Positions 44,001-53,792 of a stretch of 64,000 nt of DNA are shown here, one piece after another. A program made the translations under genes and the position numbers. The stretch comes from Apoda limacodes (taxonomy: Eukaryota; Arthropoda; Insecta; Lepidoptera; Limacodidae): NCBI GenBank assembly GCA_946406115.1, contig OX291550.1, forward strand, positions 27,194,722-27,258,721. The letters are read 5' to 3'. Below the pieces are notes generated by a model. It had not been told where the DNA came from and did no database searches. It saw only the letters and a list, made by a program, of their open reading frames with translations. Every line of letters starts with the position of its first letter. Within the stretch, counting starts at the first letter, position 1.

Positions 44001-45652
44001 AAGTGATAAAAAGCGCGCGTTATTAGTTTTCAGTGTATTAGATCAACCTTAAAAATAATGCTATGTGTTTTCTGAAATTTTAAAACAATACTGACAATAT
44101 TGAGCGAGTTTCGAAATGCTTAATGGAAAACATGACACAATAATTTAAGTATTACGCTCTGGTTAATTTGATGTCCAATCAATATATTTGATATGAAAAT
44201 AATACTTTTGTACATTGGACAACTTTTTTGTCGCGTATTAGAGGAAAAATTATAATATAGTATTGAATTAGATGCATATTTATTTCGGATTAATTTTTAG
44301 TACTAGTTTTGTTAAACGATTAGGTTCGTATGCATTACAATAATTAATTAGATGTAAAAAATATTTAATTGATGTCAATAAATTGACGGGTGATAAGTTT
44401 TTTGATTTAAAAATAAGTCATTTATAAATGCTCTAGATATCTAGCGTCATCTGGCGGTGTTGTTGGTTTTCTCTACTTGTATTCCCGCTATTTCAATTGT
44501 GTTTTGGTTAGTTTATTTATTCCATATATATTTTTATTTATTTGCTCGTAAATGTGATGAAAAACATTGTGTGTAACACGGGCAATACGAAAATAACAAA
44601 CTCGAGTCATTAAAGCCTTCAGCTTCTTAGTGGCTTAGTACTAATTTTCCCCTTACCACCAATACACAATGTACTATTAGAGTTTAGTTGTCAATATTTT
44701 TGTTTGATTACCTACTAGTAACTATGTAATTTTCGCATGTTGCTTATACCCGAAGGGGATAAAAGAGGACTAAGCAACAAACAAAAATAGCAGGTGCGTT
44801 CCTGCGGCCGGAGGACAAAACACATCCCCACTCCAATTAAAACTTAATTAAATTAATTTCAGAGTAATTTACAATTGTTTACTTCTATATACCAGTGGAT
44901 GTCCAGTCCTAATGACTTTGTAATAGAGACTATTAATGAATTAAAGATCTCAGAAATGGACACTGCAAAAACTGCATTGAACAAAGTCATATTATTAGAT
45001 GCTTTGTTACAAGACATTGTCATCAGAAGAAACAATTTAGATTTAACACTGTCACCTGAACTACAGGTAAGTTAAATTTTAAAATTATGACTCTTTATTT
45101 AGACTATATTTATGTCCTAATCTATATATTCTATCTCTATATTCTTTTTTTTTACAGAACACCACTGATAAAAATATATATCACCAAAAAGAAATGCCAA
45201 AATTGTCAGAGAAAAACAAAGATTCTACCGGATTAAAAATTAAACGAACAAAGCGAAAATTAGAAAGTAAAAATCGATATATCGCTGTTGATAATGATTC
45301 TAATATTTTTTTTATAAATGATGAAGGTAATCGTCAAAATGCTGATAATGACACTAACATACGAGTTGTTGAACCTCATGTCAATGAAATCATTATAAAA
45401 GAAAATATTGTTGAAAGTTTAAATAGTAGTACAATTACTAAACCAGAAATGTCTGTAGAAATTAATGATTCCGACCATGAAATCAAAACTGAGAAGAAAT
45501 TAGATGTCTGTAATACGCCTATTAATGAAATAGAAACGGTTAATAAGCGAAATCAATCAAAAAATGTTATGGACTTTGATGCTAAATATAGCGAATTAGA
45601 GGAGAAAGCATTGAAAAAGTTTAAAGGGTCTGTTTTGGACAGTATATTTTAA
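38062..45652 (+). CDS. SNF2-like pseudo-ATPase, lobe 1 only, five exons
   Basis: Coding exons: 38062-38181, 39063-39237, 42528-42706, 44863-45066, 45158-45652. All introns are GT/AG with matching phases; 1173 nt, 390 aa. Residues 23-40 (IPQHQIDGIRFLYQQFEK) form the Q-like motif of SNF2 proteins. Residues 44-58 occupy the Walker A site but read NDPPGYGTCLQ where active enzymes have DDMGLGKTIQ, so the ATP-binding Lys is Thr55. Motif Ia is RVFILCDEDDVVKWKKHF. DVTFETTD corresponds to 'DVVVTTYET'. Motif II at 128-138 reads DWSVVVVDGNM instead of VVDEAH. Motif III is FKIWITPVEMK, and SNLQLFTSIYQWMSS matches 'LQNNLQELWSLL'. Lobe 2 is absent; residues 227-390 are a charged, probably disordered tail ending ELEEKALKKFKGSVLDSIF. 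The open frame is intact. Loss of both ATP motifs and of lobe 2 recalls Drosophila SuUR; a diverged ERCC6L2 paralogue is an alternative. Confidence 0.82.
38560..38800 (+). repeat. CCGGCCAAG-family repeat body in SNF2-like intron 2
   Basis: 'TTTTGAAACCTGGAGAATC', 'TTAGAGTGATGTCTATG', 'CCCTCTATATCTCAAGAACC' and 'AATGGACCAATTTGTC' match the minus-strand copy at 5416-5660. The CCGGCCAAG head is missing. It lies in the intron between the first two coding exons. Confidence 0.65.
39818..39842 (-). repeat. LINE 3'-end scrap
   Basis: 'ATACCCCTAAGGTGGCAAAT' is a minus-strand copy of the LINE terminus. Confidence 0.45.
40376..40770 (-). repeat. LINE 3' end in SNF2-like intron, minus strand
   Basis: Close match to 3171-3600 through 'CAATACTTTGATGATCAGC', 'CATGTCAATTATTATTTTTT', 'AAGCGTCAAATATCGTCAAT' and 'ACTAGTGGCATTAGTGCCAT'. 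It carries a G-run of about 12 near 40568 where the other copy has a short AGGGGCG. Confidence 0.7.
40771..40990 (+). repeat. Lep1/Helitron-like repeat, nearly complete
   Basis: Opens 'AAATGCGAAAGTATTTCTG', continues 'TTACCTCTTCACGCTTAAAC', 'CGATCAAGATGAAATTTGGC' and 'AGGAGTTGCCGTTGGAATCC', and closes with 'GGGCGGGTGGAACCGCGGGC' and CTAG. Helitron-type repeats end in CTRR after a GC hairpin, which this fits. Confidence 0.65.
41560..41720 (+). repeat. Insect dispersed repeat with GTCCGTCC run
   Basis: 'GAGTTCCGTAGTCGACAAGG', 'AACCCTTATAGTTTCACCAT' and 'GTCCGTCCGTCTGTCTGTC' form a phrase seen widely in insect repeats. It is intronic in the SNF2-like gene. Confidence 0.5.
42071..42348. mobile_element. 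MITE, 278 bp, in SNF2-like intron 2
   Basis: 'GGGCGCGTTCGTTTTGGGA' at the left is inverted as 'CCTAAAACGAACGCGCCC' at the right. There is no coding content. Target duplication is unclear. It sits 180 bp before the third coding exon. Confidence 0.7.
42830..43370 (-). repeat. Helitron-like repeats in SNF2-like intron 3, minus strand
   Basis: 'AGCCTATGTCCTTC', 'TCAAACTATCTCCATACCA' and 'AATTTCATCTAAATCGGTTC' lead to 'CAAACTTTCGCATTTATTAT' and ATTAATGGGATAGCTGG, the inverse of the ATAATAAATGCGAAAGT start. At least two diverged units are joined here; the paragraph at 43370-43600 repeats the same phrases once more. Confidence 0.55.
43600..44862. other. Remaining intron 3 of the SNF2-like gene
   Basis: No exon is needed here: the exon ending 42706 and the one starting 44863 join in phase 0 across the SNF2 motif III region. 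43750-43990 ('AAAAAAACCGACTGCAAAAA', 'CTGTCGACACAATCGTGTCG') looks like a dispersed repeat. Confidence 0.45.
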
Positions 45653-45768
45653 TGAACTGTGACTACCATTACTTTGTATTATATTCTAAGATTTATTATG
45701 GATTAACTATTCGTTAGTATAAGTAATATTAATTTCGTAAGTATTATAGTCCTACCATGGCCTGTATA

Positions 45769-45868
45769 CATACGCTGCGCGAGATTATAGAGAAGACAAA
45801 GGAGTATATTTGCTTTTGCATAGCTTTTGTGGACTATGGAAAAGCCTTCGATTCTATCGATACAAGGG
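45769..45868 (+). pseudogene. LINE reverse-transcriptase fragment (AFDSI box)
   Basis: The frame reads HTLREIIEKTKEYICFCIAF then VDYGKAFDSIDT. This is the reverse-transcriptase motif with the first catalytic Asp (FVDY.KAFDS) of an RTE-like LINE. The sequence loses similarity after about 45870. The FADD region resumes as the tandem array at 46150 and the C-terminal part at 48520, so these appear to be pieces of one element. Confidence 0.75.
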
Positions 45869-46149
45869 GGCAATCAAAAAATCGTGCTGTATCGCTACAG
45901 TGAAAGAGTTTTCGAAACAATTGTGATAGACTTATTTCCCATGTATCGAAAACCGCTGTATCGTGGGCGTCGGCGGTCGTTGGCGGTCGGTGAAAATATC
46001 TACATTGTGTATGCCAAATAGCCAGTTTTCAATTATGTATTCCTTTTTCATTTTAAATCTAATATGCTATTATTACTTTAATTTTCATTCGTCGTTAGTT
46101 TTAAAATTTTGTATTTTTACCTACGTTTATTTTATAGAATATTAATCTA

Positions 46150-46374
46150 CAACATTCACCTTCCATTTGCCGACGATAAAATGATATGGCATCGACATAA
46201 ATGCTGAGTACATCATTCACCTTCCATTTGCCGACGATAAAAGGTTATGGCATCAACAAAAATGTCGAGTACATTATTCACCTTCGATTTGCCAAGGACA
46301 AAGAGATATGGTATTAACATAAATGTCGAGTACATCATTCACTTTCCATTTGCCGACCATAAACGGATATGGCA
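46150..46374 (+). repeat. 61-bp tandem array derived from a LINE FADD box, left block
   Basis: Four units begin at 46155, 46216, 46277 and 46338, exactly 61 bases apart. Each carries 'TTCACCTTCCATTTGCCGAC' and 'GATATGGCATCAACATAAAT'. In frame the unit reads GYGINVN..HLRFADD, the sequence around the FADD catalytic box of an RTE-like reverse transcriptase. The block is cut by the hAT-like insertion and continues at 47830. Confidence 0.85.
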
Positions 46375-47829
46375 CACGGCCGTAGCTAAGGGGGGCAATG
46401 CCCTACCTTGAAATACCAATGCCCTACCTTAAAAATACCATAAACTAAGATATAATTTATATAAATTGTTTTTACGTAATATAAATTAATACCATTTTGC
46501 TCTTGTTTAAAATTACCTACTACCTTAATTATAGAGGGGAGCCAAAGCGGGTATTTCGGGATTTACTAAAGCGCGGCAAATTAATATACAGGGGGATACC
46601 TTGTACCCGGTTAAGTACCTCCACCAAATATGAGCCCCATATATAAGGCCGCCGCTGCCGGTCAAGGTTAAAGGATCAGATCAGAAAATCTGGAGCGCGT
46701 TAGATTAAGGTAGGGTGAGTTAATTACATGCTAAAAAGTGTATATCCCACTAATCTGACAATTTGAGAGTGACGTAAAGAAAGGGGAGGGCTAAAAGGTT
46801 GTAAAAAAAATCATCTCGACATTCTCGAGCGTGGCTAAATTTTTTTTTATTTTGAAGGATATAATTCAAGGATAACGAAAAATATATAATCTGACCATTT
46901 CCACAAGCCGAAGTAACAAAAATTCGTCGATAAAGTTTAATGCCTGCAGCTGCGTGATGCCTATATTCCCCTCTCCGCGTTTCTATTCCTCACTCACTCT
47001 TACTCTATCTATTACTCTCTCACTCGGAGATCGATTAATTAATCAATTAATTATAATAGATTATTTTTTTTAAACATTTGTTAAAAAAATATTTTCTTAT
47101 AAATACCTATTCTACTTAACAAGCATACACTTTTTTATTTGCATGCTATTTCCTGAGCTTTTCAATTAATTAAGTCCAAGGGTTTCAAAAAAAATATTTT
47201 GTCATATTAGGCGAATCCCTCTAGATAATTGTCAGATTATGAGACAGCACGTCTAGGACATAAAGATGAACCATATATATCTTAATCTGACGCGCTTGAG
47301 TATTTCAAAATGGCGAATTTTTTTCGCACATTATAATAATGGCCACCATGGTTTGCGTCACATCGAAATCGTCAGATTATTGAATGAGAGCTTTTTTTAG
47401 TTCACTTAACGCTCCCTTAGAAAATCTGACGCGCTCGATTACATTTTTTTCATCATGCAAACGACGATCAGATTAACATACGTACATTATTAAAAATACG
47501 TTGGACATTGATGCTATCAAAATCTGACGCGCTCGAGTAATTTGTAATCCATGCAAGAGTATTTTTTACATATTTGAAAATCTATAGCCGCTCCCCCCAC
47601 CGATGAAAAGGTATACATTATATAACATTTTTTTCTTCTTATCATCTAAGCTTTGCAACCCAATCGGTCTCTATGACGCTCGAGTAAATCCCCGCATTTA
47701 GCATCGTGGGCTCTCCTACTATTACTAACGCTCACAAGCAGGTAAAATAATTAAAGATAGAAAAATTACTTGCGCCCTACATGTAACCACCGCTGCCCTA
47801 GCTTAGATTCAACTCTAGCTACAGCCCTG
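46375..47829. mobile_element. hAT-like non-autonomous element, 1455 bp, 8-bp target duplication
   Basis: The 8-bp sequence ATATGGCA flanks both sides (46367-46374, 47830-47837). The ends are inverted: left CACGGCCGTAGCTA, right (reversed) CAGGGCTGTAGCTA, matching the hAT pattern of a CAGGG-type end with 8-bp duplication. No transposase frame is visible. Inside are recurrent ATCTGAC motifs in both orientations, several as 'AATCTGACGCGCTCGA(G)' (about 47283, 47420, 47520) and inverted 'GTCAGATTAT' (about 47231, 47371). These may be transposase-binding subterminal sites. It inserted into one unit of the 61-bp array. Confidence 0.85.
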
Positions 47830-48471
47830 ATATGGCATCATCATAAATGCCAAATACATCATTCACCTGCCATTTGCCGACGATAAAAGGTTATGACATC
47901 AACATAAATGTCGAGTACATCGTTCACCTTCCATTTGCCGACGATAAAAGGATATGGCATCAACATAAATGTCGAGTAAATCACTCACCTTCCAATTGCC
48001 GACGATAAAAGAATATGGCATCAACGTAAATGGCGAGAATATCACTTTCCTTCGATTTGCCGACGATAAAAGAATATGGCATCAACATAAATGTCGAGTA
48101 AATCACTCACCTTCCATTTGCCGACGATAAATGAATTTGGCATCAACGTAAATGGCGAGAATATCACTTTCCTTCGATTTGCCGACGATAAAAGAATATG
48201 GCATCAACATAAATGCCGAGTACATCATTCACCTTCGATTTTCCGACAGCAAAAGGTCATGACATCAACATAAATATCGAGTACATCACTCACCTTCCAT
48301 TTGACGACGATAAAAGAATTTGGCATCAACATAAATGGCGATTATATCACTTACCTTCGATTTGCCGACGACATAAAGGATATGGCATCAACATAAATGG
48401 CGATTACATCACTCACCTTCGATTTGCTGACGACAAAAGAATATGGCATCAACATAAATATCCATGTCGCG
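47830..48471 (+). repeat. 61-bp tandem array derived from a LINE FADD box, right block
   Basis: About eleven units start at 47862, 47923, 47984, 48045, 48106, 48167, 48228, 48289, 48350 and 48412 (the last step is 62). Some alternate units share the variant 'GGCGAGAATATCACTTTCC' (48045, 48167), hinting at amplification of two-unit blocks. 61 is not a multiple of three, so successive units fall in different frames and the open frames at 48091-48524 are accidental. Confidence 0.85.
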
Positions 48472-48519
48472 CCTATGCCGATATTGTAAATGTAATTCTA
48501 GAAGTTATTGACGAATACA

Positions 48520-49020
48520 CATAGGGCAAAGAAAGAAAGAAGAAAGAGATGAAATCTTGATAATCCAGCTTGGCTGGGCAGCGTTTTGGGAGATTACGCA
48601 ACATCTTTTCGTCCAGAATTTCTCAATGCCTAAAGACGAAAGTCTTTAAACCAATGTGTGTTGCCGGTAAGGGCTTGCGGTACAGAAAATCCGGTAAGAG
48701 GTAATTCTTTGAAGAACAGAAGTTACTGACATAGCTAAAACGGTTAGAAACCTAAAGTGACAATGGGCAGGCCACATCACTCATCGTACTGATAACCGAT
48801 AGGTACTTTAGTACTTTAGTTCTTGACACTTCGCGGCCACGTATTAGAAGACGCAGACGTGGGTCGGCCTCTTACCAGATGGACAGATGACCTGGTTAAA
48901 GCCGCACGAAGGAAGTGAAATCAGGCGACTCCAAACCTCCAAAATGGGTTCTGAAATTAATAGTTTGGCGACTAAAGCCAAGCTACTAAAAATCATAAAA
49001 TGGGAACATCGTTATACCAT
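48520..49020 (+). pseudogene. LINE ORF2 C-terminal fragment after the array
   Basis: Across frames this reads QLGWAAFWEITQHLF, EVTDIAKTVRNLKWQWAGHI then RRTDNR, RRRRRGSASYQMDR and KPPKWV. It is the closing segment of RTE-like LINEs (WAGHI.RR.D..W, GRP..RW.DD). Several stops and frameshifts are present. Confidence 0.7.
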
Positions 49021-49029
49021 TGTAAGCAT

Positions 49030-50770
49030 CTTTTAATTTACTGTCTTTGTCTTTTAATTTTTGTCCGGCATCAAAAAAAAGGAAATTTAATTACTGAACT
49101 AAGTTACAGTAGAAAACTTAATAAATAATAATAATTAGAATACGGGAATTTATGAATTTACTGTTGCTACTATTTTTATTGGTACTAACTGAGATGGAAA
49201 TTAACGAAAAATATGTATTAATAAATAATCTATTAAGCAACTTTTATGAATTATTAATTTACAAACAGTTTACAAATATAACATTATTAGTGGTCAATAT
49301 TTTTAAGTGGTAGCACATAATACTTTTAGTGTGGTAGGTAGGTAGGTTTATTTAAAGTTTTGAATTAAAGTTTAGGTATCACTTTTTATGTATACTTATA
49401 GACCAGAGAGGATCATTGTAGTACTAACACTAGTTTGGATCTAGAACACCAATGACCTTCTAAGTAAAGAAGGTCACTGTAGAACACCGACCACATTATC
49501 GTTTTTACCTTCATTTATATAATTATACATATAAGCGTAAAATAGTAACTTAATTTATTGAAATTTTTTCACATACGCTATGTAAAATTTATTACAGTAA
49601 TTTGCTAGCGATAAATTATATTTCCATTCGTTACTAGTAAATGAGGAGTTATGGATTAATATATAAATAAACAAATTAAAAGATCGTTTATTGAAATAAA
49701 GTATGATACAAATTATTTGAATTTCCGGACTCCTGCGCCAAGGGTAGGCCAGTCAAAAAAATGATGTTTTTTGTTTTCTCAAAACTGCACAAAGCTGAAG
49801 TTTCGTGATTCAGCAAGTAGTCAGTTAAACAGCACTCTATATGTATTAAAGCCATTGTGACAACAACAAAACCGCAATGAACGAATACGTGAGTTAAAAA
49901 ACCCAATTAAACAGTAAAATAAACATAACCCGAGAAAAGGACATTTACTAAAGTTATTCTACTCTAAATAAAAGTTCACTTCTAAATAAAATCGTTTACG
50001 CACTTTTTTTATTGAAATTTGAATATATTTTGATATTTAATTTTGCAATTATATTTATCTTTAACTTGTAAAAACGTATTCATTAGAAAGAGCAAAAATA
50101 CGGATATGTACGTAATAAATACGTATACTGAAAATGTTTAGCTTACCTTTACCAATATTACCGGACGTGTGTGAGCGAAAGACATGCGAGCGAAAGAGGC
50201 CGAGTAATGGCGCTTTCGACCTTTTGGTCGAGAGTTAACTTATTGCAGATAGCTTCTCTGTAGCAAAGTACAGTGGAAAAATATGTAGATATATGTTATT
50301 TTTTTCCTATTTGAAACGAGCAACAGGACAGTTGATTGGGTTTACAGAATTGAGCTGAAATCTGCACATTTAGGTAGAGTGTAGACGTCATAAGGCGCCT
50401 AGGCCCCGACCGCCACTAGATATTTTTAAAATTCTTTTCGCCCAAAGCGTATTTAAAAATGTTAATAACCAAATATTTATAACTAGCCATTAGCTATTTT
50501 TTAACATAATTTGTTTTCAGAAACCTTGACATAATAGTAAACAAAATCTAGAGACCTAATATCGTCTTCTTGTTGTGTACTTCTCTTTGTGTTTGTTTTT
50601 ATTTATTTACGTATATTTAATTCGGCAAAATGCAATTGTCTTGTGATTTTTAATTTATTTTGCTTTTATAGTTTTAAGTTTATAAATATAAATAAGGCGT
50701 TTATTATATCGTTAACATTAATTTAAGAGTAGTATGGTTTTTCTTGAAACATTATATTAATTTTTAACTT
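49030..50770. other. AT-rich non-coding stretch
   Basis: No gene or element end is recognised. 49380-49500 has 'GAAGGTCACTGTAGAACACC' and a diverged inverse nearby ('GATCATTGTAGTACTAACAC'), too weak to call. Confidence 0.45.
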
Positions 50771-50773
50771 ATA

Positions 50774-51337
50774 GTCCAGGTAAAATAAATTATTTTTGGA
50801 AAAAAATCGTTGCAAAACCGGACCCGTTAATTAGTTTAAAAATTAATACATGTAACTGAGGCAAAAATAATAATACAGCTATATTTAACCGGTAGGGGGT
50901 GTGCCGGCGTGTAAAGAGGTTTTTAGCTATTTTGGGCTAAGGTAAAATCAATATTTTAGAGAAAAACTTCAATGGAAAAGTTGTAGATAATTAAAAAATA
51001 TTTTTGACCTGACCTCAAATTTAATGAGTGATACTACATTGATCATTTTTAATTACAAAACTAATTTTTCAGAATAAGTTGAATGGTTTTTTAGATATTT
51101 ACACTTTTTCGAGTTCAATAAAAATGTATTTGTACATGTATATGTACTATGTTCATAGCACAGCAGGGTCTCTTTTCTTCGTAAGGATGTAAATTTTCTT
51201 TAAAAAAAATAAAAACTTATCATAACAATGGACAAACATTGTTTAAATCGCCAAAAACTAAAAATTTGATTTTTCCTACACGGAAAAATGGGTCCGGTCT
51301 TGCAATGATTTTTTTCCCTAATATTATTATCCTGGAC
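50774..51337. mobile_element. TA-flanked MITE, 564 bp, inverted ends of about 50 bp
   Basis: 'GTCCAGGTAAAATAAATTA' and 'GGAAAAAAATCGTTGCAAAA' with CCGGACCC at the left are inverted at the right as GGGTCCGGTCTTGCAATGA, 'TTTTTTTCCCTAATATTATT' and 'ATCCTGGAC'. TA lies outside both ends (50772-50773, 51338-51339). No transposase frame. The TA-GTC border resembles that of the foldback element at 7883-10835. Confidence 0.75.
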
Positions 51338-51339
51338 TA

Positions 51340-51810
51340 TTAGACGTATAGCTATTTGTTAAAATTATGGACTGATATAGGAAATTTAAAATAGTAAACG
51401 TTTTAACGTTTTCATATTTGTTAAATTAGGGCATTATTGCAAAACTATATAATTTTTTTCTAATTATTGTGTATAGTTATGACATTAAGGCCTCGTTTTT
51501 ACCAAAAGAAGACTTCTGCAAAACTATTCCCGACAGTGTGTATTGTATATATATATGTCTACAAAAATGAAATATGAGATTTTTAATATAACACTGAAAT
51601 GTTTTATCTTGTTTTTTTTTTTAAGTATACCTGCATACAAGCGTGACATGGGTAGCCCGGTAGGCGGCAAAATCAATTCTTCTTTCAACTCAGAATTAAA
51701 TTGTAAATACGTTAATCGATAGTATTTTTACTATTTGACTTTTTAGTCAAAGGAACAAAATAAGCTTTAGCCCAGTAACCTTATTTTCTAAATTCAGTCA
51801 GTTCTACTGA
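51340..51810. other. No recognised feature
   Basis: AT-rich sequence between the MITE and a short open segment. Confidence 0.4.
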
Positions 51811-51811
51811 G

Positions 51812-52006
51812 CAGATCCAATGAAATACTTGCCAAAAGAAATGTTATATTTGACGTCTTAAAGCTTGCCAGATTACCTCCCTCTGAAGACGCTGCCAGGA
51901 GGGTAAATGGTGACTTGTCTTTTTACCAAACAACCAACAGTTTATCTGCTTTAGATGTGCAGACACTAAACCCTTTGACACCATCTGAACCTTGTAAGGG
52001 ATTTTA
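51812..52006 (+). other. Open segment of unknown identity
   Basis: A 64-codon frame without Met reads SNEILAKRNVIFDVLKLARL, then PPSEDAARRVNGDLSFYQTT and ends LTPSEPCKGF-stop. A 'GAGCAG' acceptor-like site precedes it. Composition is protein-like, but I recognise no family. A neighbouring frame continues with ELYHGYRQVNGNVFGFIL, which might be the same protein after a frameshift, and AATAAA occurs near 52185. It may be a processed pseudogene fragment or a terminal exon. Confidence 0.3.
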
Positions 52007-52554
52007 AAATGTTCGAGGAAAAACCGGATTTAAGGAGCTGTATCATGGTTACCGTCAGGTTAATGGAAATGTATTTGGTTTTATACTGTAGCAAACTGTA
52101 TGTAAGGTCAGTTGCAGAACTGCATATAGAATTTCAAAACAAAATAGAATGGCAAGCGCATTCATTCACTCACACACTCAAAGAAATAAAGTAATATGTA
52201 TTGTAGAACCTGAGTATTATTAGTTTCATTTAATATTGTATATAATAATTTCACTAAGGAAATTATAGACGTATCAGATCTTAACGTGTACTCAGTGCAA
52301 TGCAGGTTGTGGATTCGAATCTCACCGTATGCCTTTCTTTTTGTTTTTTTTACATTTTACGAATTATGAATATTTTGTTCAGATAAACAGCTTAGACCAA
52401 TTTTCTAATAGCTATCTACGTAGATAGACATTTTATTTTTGTCGTTCGTTGCCGATTTGTTTCTGGGGGTATGTGCTGACAAGGTTGTTTGGTGTTTTTA
52501 TTTAGCTATTAAGTTGGATGCGGTCATTCATTACTTAGGTAGCCATTTTCTTGT

Positions 52555-53162
52555 CGTTGTGGAATTTATCAACTCTACCTCGTAGTGGACTCTCGCGGCA
52601 CATTGATGCGACTCAGAGAATATTTATGGTGGAACAATGGTTTTATACCGACTGCTGTGTTTGGGAACATGTTTAATACATCCATACACACACTGTTCGT
52701 CGAGCTCTGCATATTGAAGAATTGCATCATAGAAAGCCAGCTAAAAAACCGTTTTTAACTAATACCCATAAACAAAATAGATTGTTGTTTGCAAGGGAGT
52801 ATTTAGATTTTGACTGGGAGGACACCTTATTAACCGATGAGAAGTCGTTTGAATCATCTGAAAACGGGAGGGTTTATTTGTGGCGCATAAATGGACAACA
52901 AAATGTTGTCCCAAATAAGGAATCTGGACGGATATCACTTAATATGTAGGGGTGGATGACTGCGGCTGGTCCATAGAAAACCTATGGGGTTTGATGGTGC
53001 AAAGATGGGACATGCGAAATGAAAGAACCACAGAATCATTAGAGGCTCACTGTGTAGAAATTTGGGACAATATTAGAGGAATAGATCTGTTCTAATGTAG
53101 TCGGATCTATGCGGCGGCACTTGCTTGCTGTAATTGAAAATAATGAAGGTTATATGAAATAG
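52555..53162 (+). pseudogene. Tc1/mariner-like transposase, internally deleted
   Basis: The text reads STLPRSGLSRHIDATQRI (end of the DNA-binding half), TVRRALHIEELHHRKPAKKP, then LLTDEKSFESSENGRVYLWR with the first catalytic Asp. It jumps at about 52976 directly to ENLWGLMVQRWDMRN, the segment that carries the last acidic residue. The middle, including the second catalytic Asp, is deleted and stops flank the joint. This lineage differs from the two DD34E copies at 2064-3057 and 11142-11708 (DEKSF and ENLWG rather than DECR and EHVWD). Confidence 0.7.
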
Positions 53163-53573
53163 GCGAGTCGGACTCGCGCACGAAGGGTTCCGTTCCATTA
53201 TCTATAAAAACGTCAAAAAAATCACGTTTTTTGTATCGGAGCTCCCCTTAAATTTTTGTTTTATTTTATTTTAATTATTTATTTTTAAAGTAACTATATA
53301 AATAAATATTCTGTAAATATTTTAGGCGTCTACGTATTGCCGTTATCAATATCGAGCAAAATCAAGCAAAAAAATCACGTTTGTTGTATGGGAGCCCCCT
53401 TAAATATTTATTTTATTATGTTTTTTAGTATTTGTTGTTATAGCGGCAACAGAAATATATCTTCTGTGAAAATTTCAACTGTCTAACTATCACGGTTCAT
53501 GAGATACAGCCGGAGTCTTAGTAATAGGGTTCCGCTAATTACCCTTTGGATACGGAACCCTAAAAATAAAGTA
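53163..53573 (+). repeat. CCGGCCAAG-family repeat, near full copy lacking the first bases
   Basis: Begins 'GAGTCGGACTCGCGCACGAA' and ends 'TTTGGATACGGAACCCTA'; matches 13085-13532 along its length. It abuts the Tc1-like pseudogene and its last bases fall in the start of the 242-bp duplication. Confidence 0.8.
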
Positions 53574-53792
53574 CTATTTTTCTTACAGATATTATTTTTC
53601 ATTTCAATATATTTAAGACACAACATATTTTTTTACTTTGTTGTTTTTCAAAATATAGCAGCGTTACCGAATTAATGGTGACTTGTTTTTTTTTTTATTC
53701 TTATGGTTAAGTTTCAATTTTCGTTTCATTATGAAAACGAATACTTAAGCTATAACCATGAGAAATATATATAAAGAAAAAAGAGACATTTA
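53551..53792 (+). repeat. 242-bp tandem duplication, first unit
   Basis: Runs from 'TACGGAACCCTAAAAATAAA' to 'AAAAGAGACATTTA'. The next unit begins with the same words at 53793. Shared landmarks: 'ATAGCAGCGTTACCGAAT', 'TGGTGACTTGT', 'TTCTTATGGTTAA' and 'CTTAAGCTATAACCA'. Confidence 0.85.

Noticed and set aside
48091..48524. Open frames in the 61-bp array that look like a repeat protein
   Set aside because: The unit length is not a multiple of three and successive units are read in different frames; the text derives from a LINE FADD box.
52290..52335. tRNA-like B box (GGATTCGAATCTC)
   Set aside because: No acceptor stem, A box or cloverleaf could be drawn. The same applies to similar words near 54735 and 41108 on the minus strand.
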